The notes below the pieces were generated by a model. It had not been told where the DNA came from. It was given only the letters and a program-made list of their open reading frames with translations, and searched no databases. From an uncultured Clostridia bacterium (GTDB lineage Bacteria; Bacillota; Clostridia; Christensenellales; Borkfalkiaceae), in assembly GCA_947053655.1 (NCBI GenBank), contig CAMRTO010000002.1:1-64000 (forward strand): a stretch of DNA of 64,000 bases, in the 5' to 3' direction. The translations under genes and the position numbers were made by a program. Of this stretch, positions 44,023 to 52,830 are shown one piece after another (positions within the stretch are counted from its first letter, which is position 1; every line of letters begins with the position of its first letter).

Positions 44023-44652
44023 GTGGACGGTTATTTTTCTATAAGCGGGGAATGCGTAACGCAGAAAATAATAGAAAAATCCCGCTTCGTCACAACTTCG
44101 CGCCGTGTCGAAGGCGAGCAGGCGGCAAAACTGTTTGTTTCCGAAATGCGGGACAGATATCCCGACGCGACGCATAACTGTTATGCATACGTCTGCGACA
44201 AATACGGCAATTTTATGCGGTTTTCTGACGATAACGAGCCGCAGGGAACTGCCGGCATGCCTATACTGGAAGTTATAAAAAACAAAAAACTTTTTGAGAC
44301 GGCGGTAGTGGTGACGCGTTATTTCGGCGGAATTAAGCTGGGCGCAGGCGGGCTTACGCGCGCTTATTCCGGGTGTGCGGCTGAAAATCTCGACCTCGCG
44401 GGAAAGGTTTTCTACAGTGTTTGCTGCGAAAGCAAGTATACGGTGGATTATTCCTCTGCCGAAGCCGCGTCGCGCTTCTTTGCGGAGAAGAAATCGGAAG
44501 TGCTCGGCACCGAGTATTCCGACGCGGTAATTTATACCGTAGCCGTTAAAAAGGGCGAGGCGGAAGCGTTCGACCGCGCATTTTTCGACCTTCTCAACGG
44601 AAAAGTAAAAATTTGCAGACAGAAGGAGTACTATTTCCCCTTCAAACTTTAA
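44023..44652 (+). CDS. YigZ/IMPACT family protein
   Basis: This 209-residue protein belongs to the UPF0029 (YigZ/IMPACT) family: SRFVTTSRRV, ATHNCYAYV, EPQGTAGMPIL, TRYFGGIKLGAGGLTRAY and a C-terminal ferredoxin-like domain. The biochemical role is unclear; a link with translation or peptide handling has been suggested for the family. A GTG start directly follows the tyrS stop, and translation is probably coupled. A weak hairpin follows. Confidence 0.9.
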   Translation: MDGYFSISGECVTQKIIEKSRFVTTSRRVEGEQAAKLFVSEMRDRYPDATHNCYAYVCDKYGNFMRFSDDNEPQGTAGMPILEVIKNKKLFETAVVVTRYFGGIKLGAGGLTRAYSGCAAENLDLAGKVFYSVCCESKYTVDYSSAEAASRFFAEKKSEVLGTEYSDAVIYTVAVKKGEAEAFDRAFFDLLNGKVKICRQKEYYFPFKL

Positions 44653-44684
44653 GCGCGGTTGCGTCAAGCCGACCGCGCTTTTCC
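44651..44684 (+). terminator. Weak terminator after the yigZ-family gene
   Basis: AAGCGCGGT (44651-44659) pairs with ACCGCGCTT (44672-44680) with a short T tail. It begins inside the stop region. Confidence 0.55.
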
Positions 44685-44694
44685 GTGCCCCGCA

Positions 44695-44723
44695 TTGACA
44701 AATGCGCAGGACAATGCTAAAAT
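44695..44723 (+). promoter_or_regulatory. Promoter of recX, leaderless or nearly so
   Basis: TTGACA (44695-44700), 17-bp spacer, TAAAAT (44718-44723) with an extended TGn. The -10 ends 10 bases before the ATG and there is no Shine-Dalgarno. Confidence 0.75.
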
Positions 44724-44732
44724 AAAAACGAT

Positions 44733-45350
44733 ATGTCCGAAATAACTTCGATAGAACCGCAGGTAAAGGATAAAGCGCGTTGCAACGTTTACGTTGACGG
44801 CAGATTTTACTGCGGAATAAAGCTGGAAGTCGCTATAAAGTACAATCTTAAAAGCGGTATGCAAATAGAAAAAGAAAAGCTGGACGAAATTCAGCTTGCA
44901 ACCGAAAAAAGTCAGGCGCTGGATAAAGCTATGACTTATCTTTCCGCGTGTATGCGCACGCGCAGGCAAATGAGCGATTATCTTACGAAAAAGGGCTATA
45001 CGCAAGCCGTTTGCGATTACGTCCTCGAAAGATTGGAATATCACAATCTTATAGACGATGCCGCCTATTGCCGCGCTTATATCAACAGCGTTAAGGGGAA
45101 AGGGAAAAGGGCGTTGGAGGCAGACCTTATAAAGCGCGGCGCGGAAAAAAACGCAATAAGCGAAGCGCTTGACGAGGTTGAAGAAGACAGCGGGGAAGCC
45201 GCAGCTATTCTTGAAAAATATATGCGCGGCAAACAGCGCGACAAACAAAATTTATATAAAGCTTTCAAATATCTTTTGGCTAAGGGCTACGGTTACGAGA
45301 CCGCTAAAGATGCTTTGGGAAAGTTCGGCGATACGGATGAAGATTATTGA
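44733..45350 (+). CDS. recX: Recombination regulator RecX
   Basis: RecX binds RecA filaments and modulates them. The 205-residue protein has three-helix tandem repeats (ALDKAMTYLSACMRTRRQMSDYL is the first, given here as LSACMRTRRQMSDYL; then LEYHNLIDDAAYCRAYI; then KAFKYLLAKGYGYETAKDAL). It has its own promoter and overlaps the biotin-ligase gene by 14 bases. Neither recA nor lexA is in the window. Confidence 0.9.
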   Translation: MSEITSIEPQVKDKARCNVYVDGRFYCGIKLEVAIKYNLKSGMQIEKEKLDEIQLATEKSQALDKAMTYLSACMRTRRQMSDYLTKKGYTQAVCDYVLERLEYHNLIDDAAYCRAYINSVKGKGKRALEADLIKRGAEKNAISEALDEVEEDSGEAAAILEKYMRGKQRDKQNLYKAFKYLLAKGYGYETAKDALGKFGDTDEDY

Positions 45351-46017
45351 ACTGAGCGAAACGGATTCCACAAACGAATATTGTAAACGTTTGGACGCGG
45401 ACTGCGACACATTGGTAACGGCAGACCGCCAAAGCGCGGGCAAGGGTACCAAAGGCAGAAATTTTGTCTCGTCCGAAGGCGGCGTTTATATTTCGGTAAT
45501 GCGGTTTTATGAGGATTTTTCCGCCGCCGCCGCATTTAAAATTATGATAAATTCATGTGCGGCAGTATGCGAAACGGTGGAAAAATTCGGGCTTAATCCC
45601 GTAATTCGCTGGTCTAACGACGTTCTTGTAAACGGTAAAAAAATCTGCGGCACGCTTATCGAAAACACCGTCCGCGGCGGTAGGATAATAAAGTCGATTG
45701 TCGGCATAGGCATAAACGTAAACAACGCTTTGCCGCCCGAGCTTAAAGACGTCGCAACTACAATGCAAGTGGAACTGGGCAAAAGCGTATCCGTCTCTTC
45801 CGTAAAAAAAATGCTAATATCCAAGCTTCAAAAGACCTATGATATTGACGTTTACAAACGCTATATTAACTGGCTCGGACAAAATGTCGTTTTAAAAACC
45901 GCCGAAGGTGAAACCGTTGCGGAAGCGCTGGATATAGAAGACGACGGCAGACTGGTCTGCAATATCGGCGGAATAAAGAAAAAAATCAGCTCTGCGGAGG
46001 TATCTTTAAGACTGTAA
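45337..46017 (+). CDS. birA: Biotin-protein ligase (no DNA-binding domain)
   Basis: The enzyme activates biotin and attaches it to biotin carboxyl carrier proteins. The 226-residue chain has only the ligase and C-terminal domains; the helix-turn-helix of the BirA repressor is absent. Visible motifs are TDSTNEYCKR, ADRQSAGKGTKGRNF (biotinyl-AMP loop) and RWSNDVLVNGKKICG. The frame continues upstream through recX, but the ATG at 45337, giving MKIIELSETDSTN, fits the family. It overlaps recX by 14 bases. Confidence 0.9.
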   Translation: MKIIELSETDSTNEYCKRLDADCDTLVTADRQSAGKGTKGRNFVSSEGGVYISVMRFYEDFSAAAAFKIMINSCAAVCETVEKFGLNPVIRWSNDVLVNGKKICGTLIENTVRGGRIIKSIVGIGINVNNALPPELKDVATTMQVELGKSVSVSSVKKMLISKLQKTYDIDVYKRYINWLGQNVVLKTAEGETVAEALDIEDDGRLVCNIGGIKKKISSAEVSLRL

Positions 46018-47447
46018 TGTTCAAAGTGCTTTCAAATTCGCAAATGCGCGCCGCCGACGAATATACTGTTAAAGAAAAGGGAGTTTCCACCAAGACGCTC
46101 ATGCGCCGCGCGGGACTTGCCGTTGCGGACGAAATTTCCAAGCTTGACGGCGCTTTTGATAAAAGCATACTCGTCGTCTGCGGCAACGGCAATAACGGCG
46201 GCGACGGTTACGTCTGTGCCGAGGAGTTAAAGAGGCGCGGCTTCAAAGTAAAAGTGTTTTGCATTGAAGGAATACTTTCGCCCGACTGTGCAAGAGAAAA
46301 AGCCGCTTACACGGGGGAATACTCCGAAAGTATAAGCGGGGAAATAATAGCGGATTGTATTTTCGGTACGGGGCTGTCGCGTCCGGCGGAAGGGCATTAC
46401 GCGGAAATAATAAATTGCATTAACAAAAGCGGAGCTTTTGTCGTTTCGGCGGATATTCCGAGCGGTCTTAACGGCGATAACGGTAATTCTTACGGATGCG
46501 CGGTTAAAGCGGATTTGACGGTCGCGCTGGCGGAATATAAAACAGGCTTTTTTCTTGGTGACGGTTTCGACTTTTGCGGTAAAACAGTAAAGCGCGATAT
46601 CGGAATAAACGTGCCGAACGGGCATTATATCGGCGTGTGCGAGGATAGCGACGTTAAAAAACTTTATCCTATAAGGAAAAGAAATTCCCATAAAGGAACT
46701 TACGGCAGCGCTAACATAATAGCGGGAAGCGATAAATATACGGGCGCGGCAATACTTTCCGTCGAAGCCGCGTTGCGTTCGGGTTGCGGCTACGTAAAGC
46801 TCACTTCGGACGAACAAGTCAAACGCGCCGTACTGCAAAGATGCGCGCAGACGATTTGTATCGACGGGTTAGATTTGAATTGCGACGCGATTGCCGTCGG
46901 TATGGGTTGCGGCGTCTCGCGCGAGATTTATTCGCTTATCTCGAATTTGTTGACGTCCTATAATGGGACGCTTATAATAGACGCGGACGGTTTGAACGCC
47001 GTTGCAAAGTTCGGCGTCGACGCGCTCGAAAACAAGACTTGTAAACTTATACTTACACCGCACATAAAAGAGTTTTCCCGTCTTACGGGACTTTCCGTCG
47101 GGGAAATTTTAACAAATCCCGTAAAAACCGCCGAGTGTTTTGCGAAAGAATTCGGCGCGGTTTTACTTCTTAAAGGAGCTTCCTGTATAATTACCGACGG
47201 CGATAAAACAGTTTTGAATATCCGCGGAAACACGGCGCTTTCAAAAGGCGGAAGCGGGGATATGCTTTCGGGTTACATGTGCGGAAGCGCGGCGCGCGGA
47301 CTTGCGCCGTTTGACGCGGCGGTATGCGCCGCATATACTTTGGGGGTCGCGGCGGAAATATGTTCGGGTGAAAAGACCGAGTATTGCGTCACGGCGGAAG
47401 ACATTTTAAAAAATTTGCATTTAAGCGTAAAACATTTGACAGAGTAA
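46017..47447 (+). CDS. nnr: Bifunctional NAD(P)H-hydrate epimerase/dehydratase
   Basis: This enzyme repairs hydrated NAD(P)H. The 476-residue protein fuses an N-terminal YjeF-N epimerase domain (about 1-210; VVCGNGNNGGDGYVCAEEL, SADIPSGLNGD) to a C-terminal ribokinase-like ADP/ATP-dependent dehydratase (LILTPHIKEFSRLTG, and KGGSGDMLSGYM near 417). The stop of birA and the start share one base. No terminator follows at once; the manganese riboswitch begins about 24 bases later. Confidence 0.93.
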   Translation: MFKVLSNSQMRAADEYTVKEKGVSTKTLMRRAGLAVADEISKLDGAFDKSILVVCGNGNNGGDGYVCAEELKRRGFKVKVFCIEGILSPDCAREKAAYTGEYSESISGEIIADCIFGTGLSRPAEGHYAEIINCINKSGAFVVSADIPSGLNGDNGNSYGCAVKADLTVALAEYKTGFFLGDGFDFCGKTVKRDIGINVPNGHYIGVCEDSDVKKLYPIRKRNSHKGTYGSANIIAGSDKYTGAAILSVEAALRSGCGYVKLTSDEQVKRAVLQRCAQTICIDGLDLNCDAIAVGMGCGVSREIYSLISNLLTSYNGTLIIDADGLNAVAKFGVDALENKTCKLILTPHIKEFSRLTGLSVGEILTNPVKTAECFAKEFGAVLLLKGASCIITDGDKTVLNIRGNTALSKGGSGDMLSGYMCGSAARGLAPFDAAVCAAYTLGVAAEICSGEKTEYCVTAEDILKNLHLSVKHLTE

Positions 47448-47470
47448 AGTTTAACTGATAAAATACCTGT

Positions 47471-47562
47471 GTTGAAAGGGAGTAGTTTAAGTCAAATCTC
47501 GTCATCACGGCGCAACCGCTCGGGATTTGACACCGCTGCAAAACGGTTACAAGACTTTTAAC
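47471..47562 (+). promoter_or_regulatory. yybP-ykoY manganese riboswitch
   Basis: The aptamer matches the Mn2+ riboswitch core. P1 is GUUGAAAG with CUUUUAAC. The conserved loop GGGAGUAG follows directly, and the second conserved loop has CUCGUCAUCACGG and CGCUCGGG. The arm GUCAAAUC/GAUUUGAC is 8 bp, and ACAAGAC closes the aptamer. The 3' strand of P1 overlaps the 5' arm of the terminator, so Mn2+ binding should prevent termination (an ON switch). Confidence 0.85.
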
Positions 47563-47596
47563 TTAAAGAAATTTAAGTTAAAGGTCTTATTTTTTT
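47551..47596 (+). terminator. Riboswitch-controlled terminator
   Basis: A 17-bp stem (47551-47567 with 47572-47588, loop GAAA, one G-T pair) is followed by ATTTTTTT. It competes with riboswitch P1 for 47555-47562. Confidence 0.85.
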
Positions 47597-47632
47597 ACTG
47601 CTTTTCGGCAAAAATCTAATGGGGTAAAATAA

Positions 47633-48802
47633 ATGAACTATAACCTTATTTTAGACAGTACTGCGGCCACGTGGATTGTCAATTTGCTTTTACTGGTCAT
47701 AGGTTTCGTCCTTTTGGTGAAGGGTGCGGATTTCTTTGTCGACGGCTCGGCGGGTATTGCGCGCAAACTTAAAATTTCTACCTTTATAATCGGCGTTACC
47801 GTTGTCGCCGTTGGAACCAGCGCGCCCGAGCTTGCCGTGACGATAGTCGACGCAACCGCAGGCACGGGAGATTTGATTATGGGCAATATTCTCGGCAGCA
47901 ACGCGCTCAATGTTTTGCTCATTCTCGGTCTTTCTGCTGTAATTTGCAAGCTTCCGTCCGAGAAGACTACAAGAATGATAGATATGCCCTTTCTCGTATT
48001 TGTCAGCGCTCTTTTTCTTATTTTCGGTATATTCGTAGGACCTTACAGCTTCGGCAAGACCGACGCGGGCGAAACTTATCTGGACGCAACAATGCCCTGG
48101 TATTGCGGACTTATTCTACTGTTGCTTTATATCGGGTTTATGGCGTACAACATAGTGCTTGCCCGTAAGCAGTCGAAAGCAATGCTTGAACAGGCAACTG
48201 CGGTTTCGGTTGCGGACCCCTGCGCCGGAGGAGAGCAAAATTCCTCCTGCAACGACGGCTTTACGGCGAAAATAAAAGCCGGTTACGCCAATATGCTTAA
48301 TAAGGTTTGGTTTTTAATAGTAATTGCCGTAGTCGGGCTTTTAATGGTGGTAGGCGGCGCGACGCTTGTTGTAAATGCGGCGAGAACCGTATCAGTCGAC
48401 CTGATAGGCATAGATCCCGAAATAGTCGCGCTCACGGTAGTAGCGTTCGGTACGTCGCTTCCCGAGCTTATTACGTCCGTTTCCGCCGCTAAAAAGGGCG
48501 ACGTCGGTATTGCCACCGGTAACATAATCGGCAGTAACGTTGCAAATCTCCTGCTTATAGGCGGAGTGGGCGCGCTGTGTACAGGCTCGCGCGGGGTGCC
48601 TTTTACGATGGAAGGGCTTGTCGGCGGAATAGTTTCGCTGGTTGCGGCTTTAATGATTTTCGGATTTTCCGCCGGCAGCAAATCGAAAAGTCTTGGAAGA
48701 ATTGCTGGCATAGTAATGCTTGTATGCTTCGTTTGCTATTACGGCTTTATCTTTATCAATAAGTACGCATTAAATCTGTATCTTCCGGGGTTGCCTTCTT
48801 AA
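47633..48802 (+). CDS. CaCA-family cation exchanger, probably manganese-linked
   Basis: This 389-residue membrane protein has the two inverted alpha-repeats of sodium/calcium-type exchangers: VVAVGTSAPELAVTIVDA with GNILGSNALNVLLIL in the first half, and VVAFGTSLPELITSVSAA with GNIIGSNVANLLLIG in the second. About ten helices are present, with a polar loop near 190-215. The manganese riboswitch upstream suggests that it exports Mn2+ (or Ca2+ and Mn2+) when manganese is high. The ion choice is inferred from regulation, not from residues. Confidence 0.88.
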   Translation: MNYNLILDSTAATWIVNLLLLVIGFVLLVKGADFFVDGSAGIARKLKISTFIIGVTVVAVGTSAPELAVTIVDATAGTGDLIMGNILGSNALNVLLILGLSAVICKLPSEKTTRMIDMPFLVFVSALFLIFGIFVGPYSFGKTDAGETYLDATMPWYCGLILLLLYIGFMAYNIVLARKQSKAMLEQATAVSVADPCAGGEQNSSCNDGFTAKIKAGYANMLNKVWFLIVIAVVGLLMVVGGATLVVNAARTVSVDLIGIDPEIVALTVVAFGTSLPELITSVSAAKKGDVGIATGNIIGSNVANLLLIGGVGALCTGSRGVPFTMEGLVGGIVSLVAALMIFGFSAGSKSKSLGRIAGIVMLVCFVCYYGFIFINKYALNLYLPGLPS

Positions 48803-48921
48803 TATCGGTTTAAGTATTTATAATTTTGTTTACGCTGTTTAAAACCCGACAACCGTGTCAACAATATTGTTGGGGCAGTACATATAATAAAATATACACA
48901 CTGCCGAAAAAAGAGGTAATT

Positions 48922-49269
48922 ATGACTATTAAGCGCGGAGAACTTTATTATGCAGATCTGTCGCCTGTAGTTGGCAGCGAGCAGGGCGGGGTTCGTCCCG
49001 TGCTGGTTGTGCAGAACGACGTCGGCAATAAATATTCGCCGACTGTTATCGCCGCGGCGGTTACAAGTAAAATAAATAAGGCAAAACTGCCTACGCATAT
49101 AGAACTGCCTTCTAATTCTTACGGGCTTGCGAAAGATTCGGTAATATTGCTCGAACAGATTCGTACGCTCGATAAAAGACGGCTTAAAGAGCGTATAGGC
49201 GAATTGAGCGAATTGACCATGACGCGCGTGGATAAGGCGATATTGATAAGTCTCGGTTTCGAAAAATAA
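48922..49269 (+). CDS. mazF: MazF/PemK-type mRNA interferase (orphan)
   Basis: This 115-residue toxin of the MazF/EndoA family has the N-terminal [28 protein letters not shown], and the catalytic-region residues in [10 protein letters not shown] and [16 protein letters not shown]. It closely resembles Bacillus NdoA, which cleaves RNA at UACAU. The ATG at 48922 behind AGAGG is chosen over an in-frame upstream ATG. No antitoxin gene is adjacent; upstream is a transporter and downstream a terminator then lspA. Confidence 0.92.
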   Translation: MTIKRGELYYADLSPVVGSEQGGVRPVLVVQNDVGNKYSPTVIAAAVTSKINKAKLPTHIELPSNSYGLAKDSVILLEQIRTLDKRRLKERIGELSELTMTRVDKAILISLGFEK

Positions 49270-49273
49270 TTTT

Positions 49274-49308
49274 AAGGCGCACGCTTAACGGCGTGTGCCT
49301 TAGTTTTT
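49274..49308 (+). terminator. Terminator after mazF
   Basis: AAGGCGCACGC (49274-49284) pairs with GCGTGTGCCTT (49291-49301), followed by AGTTTTT. Confidence 0.8.
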
Positions 49309-49309
49309 C

Positions 49310-49338
49310 TTGACAAATTCAAAAGGCTAATATATCAT
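49310..49338 (+). promoter_or_regulatory. Promoter giving a leaderless lspA mRNA
   Basis: TTGACA (49310-49315), 17-bp spacer, TATCAT (49333-49338). The -10 ends 7 bases before the lspA ATG; there is no Shine-Dalgarno. Confidence 0.7.
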
Positions 49339-49344
49339 TATCTT

Positions 49345-50007
49345 ATGCTTGAAAAATTTAAAGGCAAAATAAAATTCAATATCGGATTAAAAAGCTTAAT
49401 CCTTATAGGCGTTTGCGTAGCTTTGATTATCGTTGACCTTGTGACGAAAATTTTCGAGGAGCGCGACGGCTGGAATTTTAAAGTCATACCTAATTTTATA
49501 GAAGTAGTCAGCGGTAGCAGAAATCCCGGGTGCGCGTTCAGCTTTCTTGCGGAAGCGGCATGGGGACAGAATTTTCTCATAGTAATGACGTTTATTCTGC
49601 TTGCCGTTTTAATCGCGCTTTTTATAGTGCTTCCCGAAAGATTTACGCTTTTAAAAGTGGCGGTAAGCATGATAATTGCGGGTGCGGTGGGCAACCTTAT
49701 AGACCGTATAGCGTACAGAAGCGTAAGGGACTTTGTAGAGCTTAACATGTTCGGCAATATGGTGGCATGCAATTTTGCCGATTTCTGGATTGTTATAGGC
49801 ACGGTAATAGCGGTAATAGATATGCTGTTTATAAATGAACTGTCCGTTTTCCCTCTTACGAAAAAAGCCAAGGAAGCCCAGGCGAAAAGACGTGACGAAA
49901 ACAGTAACGAAAGCGTTCCTCCGACGGAAAATGAAAATCTGCCCGGGGGAGAAAATCATGATGTGGATACGGACGGAAAAAGCGACGGTTCCGTCGGCGG
50001 AGAGTAA
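49345..50007 (+). CDS. lspA: Lipoprotein signal peptidase (signal peptidase II)
   Basis: LspA cleaves prolipoproteins at the lipobox cysteine in the membrane, so it should process the several lipoproteins of this window. The 220-residue protein has four helices and the catalytic aspartates in VRDFVEL and NFADFWIVIG, with NPGCAFS and GNLIDRI also kept. A hydrophilic, acidic tail of about 45 residues beyond the last helix is longer than usual. The start shows no Shine-Dalgarno but a promoter ending 7 bases away. The stop shares one base with the next start. Confidence 0.93.
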   Translation: MLEKFKGKIKFNIGLKSLILIGVCVALIIVDLVTKIFEERDGWNFKVIPNFIEVVSGSRNPGCAFSFLAEAAWGQNFLIVMTFILLAVLIALFIVLPERFTLLKVAVSMIIAGAVGNLIDRIAYRSVRDFVELNMFGNMVACNFADFWIVIGTVIAVIDMLFINELSVFPLTKKAKEAQAKRRDENSNESVPPTENENLPGGENHDVDTDGKSDGSVGGE

Positions 50008-50912
50008 TGGAAACCAAAACCGTTACCGCGGATAAAAACTGCGTCCGCATAGATATTTATATTGCGGAAATACTTAAAGGGCGCTCGCGCTCTTTTGTTA
50101 AAAAGCTGATAAACGACGGCAACGTTCAATTAAACGGAAAAGCCGTAAAGCCGTCGCAGGAAGTTGTTTGCGGCGACAAGCTCGATATTATTTTGCCTGA
50201 CGCGGAGGAGTACTCCGTCCGCGCCGAAAATATTCCGCTCGATATTATTTACGAAGACAGCGATTTGGCGGTGGTCAACAAACCGCAGGGCATGACCGTC
50301 CACATGGGCAACGGTAACACGGACGGAACTTTGGTGAACGCGCTTTTATACAGACTCGACAGTTTAAGCGGTATAAACGGCGTAATCCGCCCCGGCATTG
50401 TACACAGGATAGATAAGGACACTTCCGGACTTCTCGTTGTCGCCAAAAACGACGCGGCGCATAAAAGCCTGTCGGAGCAGATTGCTTCAAAAACTTGCCG
50501 CCGAACTTATCTGGCGCTGTTGGAGGGCAAGCTTGCGGACGACGGCGGTACGGTAACCACGTATATAGGCAGAAGCCCGCGCGACAGATTGAAAATGGCG
50601 GTCGTTCCGCCCGATAAAGGCAAACTTGCGGTTACCGAGTATAGCGTGGTTAAGCGTTACGAAAATTATACTCTGTGCCGCTTCGATTTGAAAACGGGCA
50701 GAACGCACCAGATACGCGTGCATGCAAAGCACCTCAATCATCCCGTTGTCGGCGATACCGTTTACGGAATAAAGAAACAGAAGTTTAAACTTAACGGTCA
50801 GCTTCTGCACGCTTTCAGGCTGGCATTTATTCATCCGTCGACGGGTAAAGAAATGTCCTTCGAAGCGCCTTTGCCGGAATATTTTACGGAAATACTGAAT
50901 AAACTCAAATAG
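50007..50912 (+). CDS. rluD: RluA/RluD-family pseudouridine synthase
   Basis: This 301-residue enzyme isomerises specific uridines in rRNA. An N-terminal S4 RNA-binding domain (about 12-75) precedes the catalytic domain with the RIDKDTSGLLVVAKND motif (catalytic Asp) and KTGRTHQIRVH. RluD is the closest well-known member, but the target site cannot be given from sequence. The gene follows lspA by one-base overlap, a usual order in Firmicutes. Confidence 0.92.
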   Translation: METKTVTADKNCVRIDIYIAEILKGRSRSFVKKLINDGNVQLNGKAVKPSQEVVCGDKLDIILPDAEEYSVRAENIPLDIIYEDSDLAVVNKPQGMTVHMGNGNTDGTLVNALLYRLDSLSGINGVIRPGIVHRIDKDTSGLLVVAKNDAAHKSLSEQIASKTCRRTYLALLEGKLADDGGTVTTYIGRSPRDRLKMAVVPPDKGKLAVTEYSVVKRYENYTLCRFDLKTGRTHQIRVHAKHLNHPVVGDTVYGIKKQKFKLNGQLLHAFRLAFIHPSTGKEMSFEAPLPEYFTEILNKLK

Positions 50913-50936
50913 GCCGAAAAAAGTTTTTTCCAACGC

Positions 50937-50965
50937 TTGCAATAATAAAAACGAATTGGTATACT
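50937..50965 (+). promoter_or_regulatory. Promoter of a small membrane protein gene
   Basis: TTGCAA (50937-50942), 17-bp spacer, TATACT (50960-50965), about 35 bases before the ATG. Confidence 0.7.
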
Positions 50966-50999
50966 TAATTAGTAGAAAATTTAAAGGAGTGTAATTTCA

Positions 51000-51344
51000 A
51001 TGGCAAAAAAGAGAACGACTACTTCGTCGGGTAACCGCGACATAGTTAAATTCTGTTCTTTCTGGGGCATGTCTATTGCCGCGTTGTTTTATATTTTCAG
51101 CGGCTTCATTAACTTTCTTATAAGCGTTATAAAAAGCTTGGACGGCACCAAAGCGGCAAACACGCTTTCAACCGTTTGCAACATTTTAACGTTGCTCGGC
51201 AATATAGCTATTATAATAGCAATTGCTTTGCCCGCTTGGCGCTATGTAAGCGGTAAAAGCAAAGGCTGGAAAGTATTCTATTGGATAATGCTTGTGGTTT
51301 TTGCTTTCGGCATAGTACTCGGAATGCTCGGCGGCATACTTTAA
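51000..51344 (+). CDS. Small hypothetical membrane protein
   Basis: This 114-residue protein has a basic N-terminus (MAKKRTTTSS) and three hydrophobic helices (about 22-44, 55-78 and 90-113). The family is not recognised. It has its own promoter, a good Shine-Dalgarno (AAGGAG, 10 bases from the ATG) and its own terminator, so it is a monocistronic gene. Confidence 0.7.
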   Translation: MAKKRTTTSSGNRDIVKFCSFWGMSIAALFYIFSGFINFLISVIKSLDGTKAANTLSTVCNILTLLGNIAIIIAIALPAWRYVSGKSKGWKVFYWIMLVVFAFGIVLGMLGGIL

Positions 51345-51355
51345 TAATGCAAATT

Positions 51356-51387
51356 AAAAATTCCCCGTATATGCGGGGAATTTTTTT
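51356..51387 (+). terminator. Terminator after the small membrane protein gene
   Basis: AAAAATTCCCCG (51356-51367) pairs with CGGGGAATTTTT (51374-51385), with a T run. Confidence 0.85.
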
Positions 51388-51402
51388 ATGCCGCGCTTTT
51401 TC

Positions 51403-51431
51403 TTTACAAATAAAATTTAATATTTTATAAT
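51403..51431 (+). promoter_or_regulatory. Promoter of der-plsY
   Basis: TTTACA (51403-51408), 17-bp spacer, TATAAT (51426-51431), with a leader of about 80 bases before der. Confidence 0.75.
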
Positions 51432-51516
51432 ATTTGTGCGTTTAAAGTCGTTTATGCGTGTGAATAAACAATAAAATCCGCCGTAAAACGTTTCGGAGGA
51501 TCGGTAAAGGTAAAAT

Positions 51517-52830
51517 ATGGCAAATCCTTTAATAGCTATAGTCGGCAGACCCAACGTGGGTAAAAGTACGTTTTTCAACAAAGTCGCCGGAAGAAAAATT
51601 TCAATAACCGAGGACAAGCCCGGCGTAACGCGCGACAGACTTTACGCTGACGCGGAGTGGCGCGGCAAAGCGTTTTCCATGGTGGATACGGGTGGTATAG
51701 AACTCCGCTCCGAAGATACCATGTGGAAAGAGATAAAAAAACAGGCGGAAGTGGCTATCGACACCGCGCAGGTAATTATGCTTTTCGTCGACGGGCGCGA
51801 AGGTCTTACTTCTTCGGATTACGACGTGGCGGATATGCTTCGCCGCTCGAAAAAACCGGTAATACTGGTAGTCAATAAAATAGACGAATATTCCGAAGAA
51901 AAGGTATTTGAATTTTATTCATTGGGTCTGGGCGAGCCGTATCCTATTTCCGCAGAGCACGGCACTGGCATAGGCGATTTGCTGGACGAGGCCGTCAGTT
52001 GGTTTGAAAAGGTAGATACTACCGAGGACGAAAGTATAAAAATTGCCGTTGTCGGTAAGCCCAACGCAGGCAAAAGCAGTCTTGTCAACAGGTTGCTTGG
52101 CTTCGAAAGGTCTATTGTTACCGATATTGCCGGCACTACCCGCGACGCGATTGACAGTAAATTTACTTTCAACGGCACGGACTATACTATTATAGATACG
52201 GCGGGAATAAGAAAAAAGAGCAAAGTAGAGGACGATATAGAATATTATTCGGTAATGCGCGCGTTCGACGCCGTTCGCCGCGCGGACGTTTGCCTTCTCG
52301 TCGTCGACAGCGTGGACGGACTGACTGAGCAAGATACCAAAATTATCGGATACGTGCACGATCAGGGCAAGCCGTCCGTTATTGTAATGAACAAATGGGA
52401 TCTTGTCGAAAAGGATACAAACACGATAAACAAGTTTGAAGACAAGCTTAAAGAAGATTTGAAATTCATGAGTTATTTCAAATCAGTTTATATTTCGGCT
52501 AAAACGGGACAGCGCGTCGAAAAGATACTCTCGATTGTAGGCGAGGTTTACGGACATTCGCGGCACCGCGTCGCCACAGGCACCTTGAACGACGTTATAG
52601 CCGACGCAGTGCGCTCTAACGAGCCGCCTTCATATAACGGTAAAAGATTGAAGGTTTATTACGCGTCGCAGGTTGCCGTCGCTCCGCCGACCATAGTGCT
52701 GTTTGTCAATAATTCAAATCTTCTGCATTTTTCTTATGAAAGATATTTGGAAAACGTGCTTAGGAAATCATTCGATTTCAGCGGCACGCCTATAAAAATT
52801 TTGACCAGGGAGAAAAGCGATCGCGCATGA
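51517..52830 (+). CDS. der: Ribosome-assembly GTPase Der (EngA)
   Basis: Der is needed for maturation of the 50S subunit. The 437-residue protein has two tandem GTPase domains, P-loops GRPNVGKST (near 8) and GKPNAGKSS (near 180), base-recognition NKID and NKWD, and a C-terminal KH-like domain. It has a good Shine-Dalgarno (CGGAGG is 25 bases upstream, AAAGGT closer). It overlaps plsY by 4 bases. Confidence 0.97.
   Translation: MANPLIAIVGRPNVGKSTFFNKVAGRKISITEDKPGVTRDRLYADAEWRGKAFSMVDTGGIELRSEDTMWKEIKKQAEVAIDTAQVIMLFVDGREGLTSSDYDVADMLRRSKKPVILVVNKIDEYSEEKVFEFYSLGLGEPYPISAEHGTGIGDLLDEAVSWFEKVDTTEDESIKIAVVGKPNAGKSSLVNRLLGFERSIVTDIAGTTRDAIDSKFTFNGTDYTIIDTAGIRKKSKVEDDIEYYSVMRAFDAVRRADVCLLVVDSVDGLTEQDTKIIGYVHDQGKPSVIVMNKWDLVEKDTNTINKFEDKLKEDLKFMSYFKSVYISAKTGQRVEKILSIVGEVYGHSRHRVATGTLNDVIADAVRSNEPPSYNGKRLKVYYASQVAVAPPTIVLFVNNSNLLHFSYERYLENVLRKSFDFSGTPIKILTREKSDRA

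Noticed and set aside
45169..45336. Longer biotin ligase starting at 45169
   Set aside because: The extra region is the recX gene in another frame and does not look like a BirA helix-turn-helix domain.
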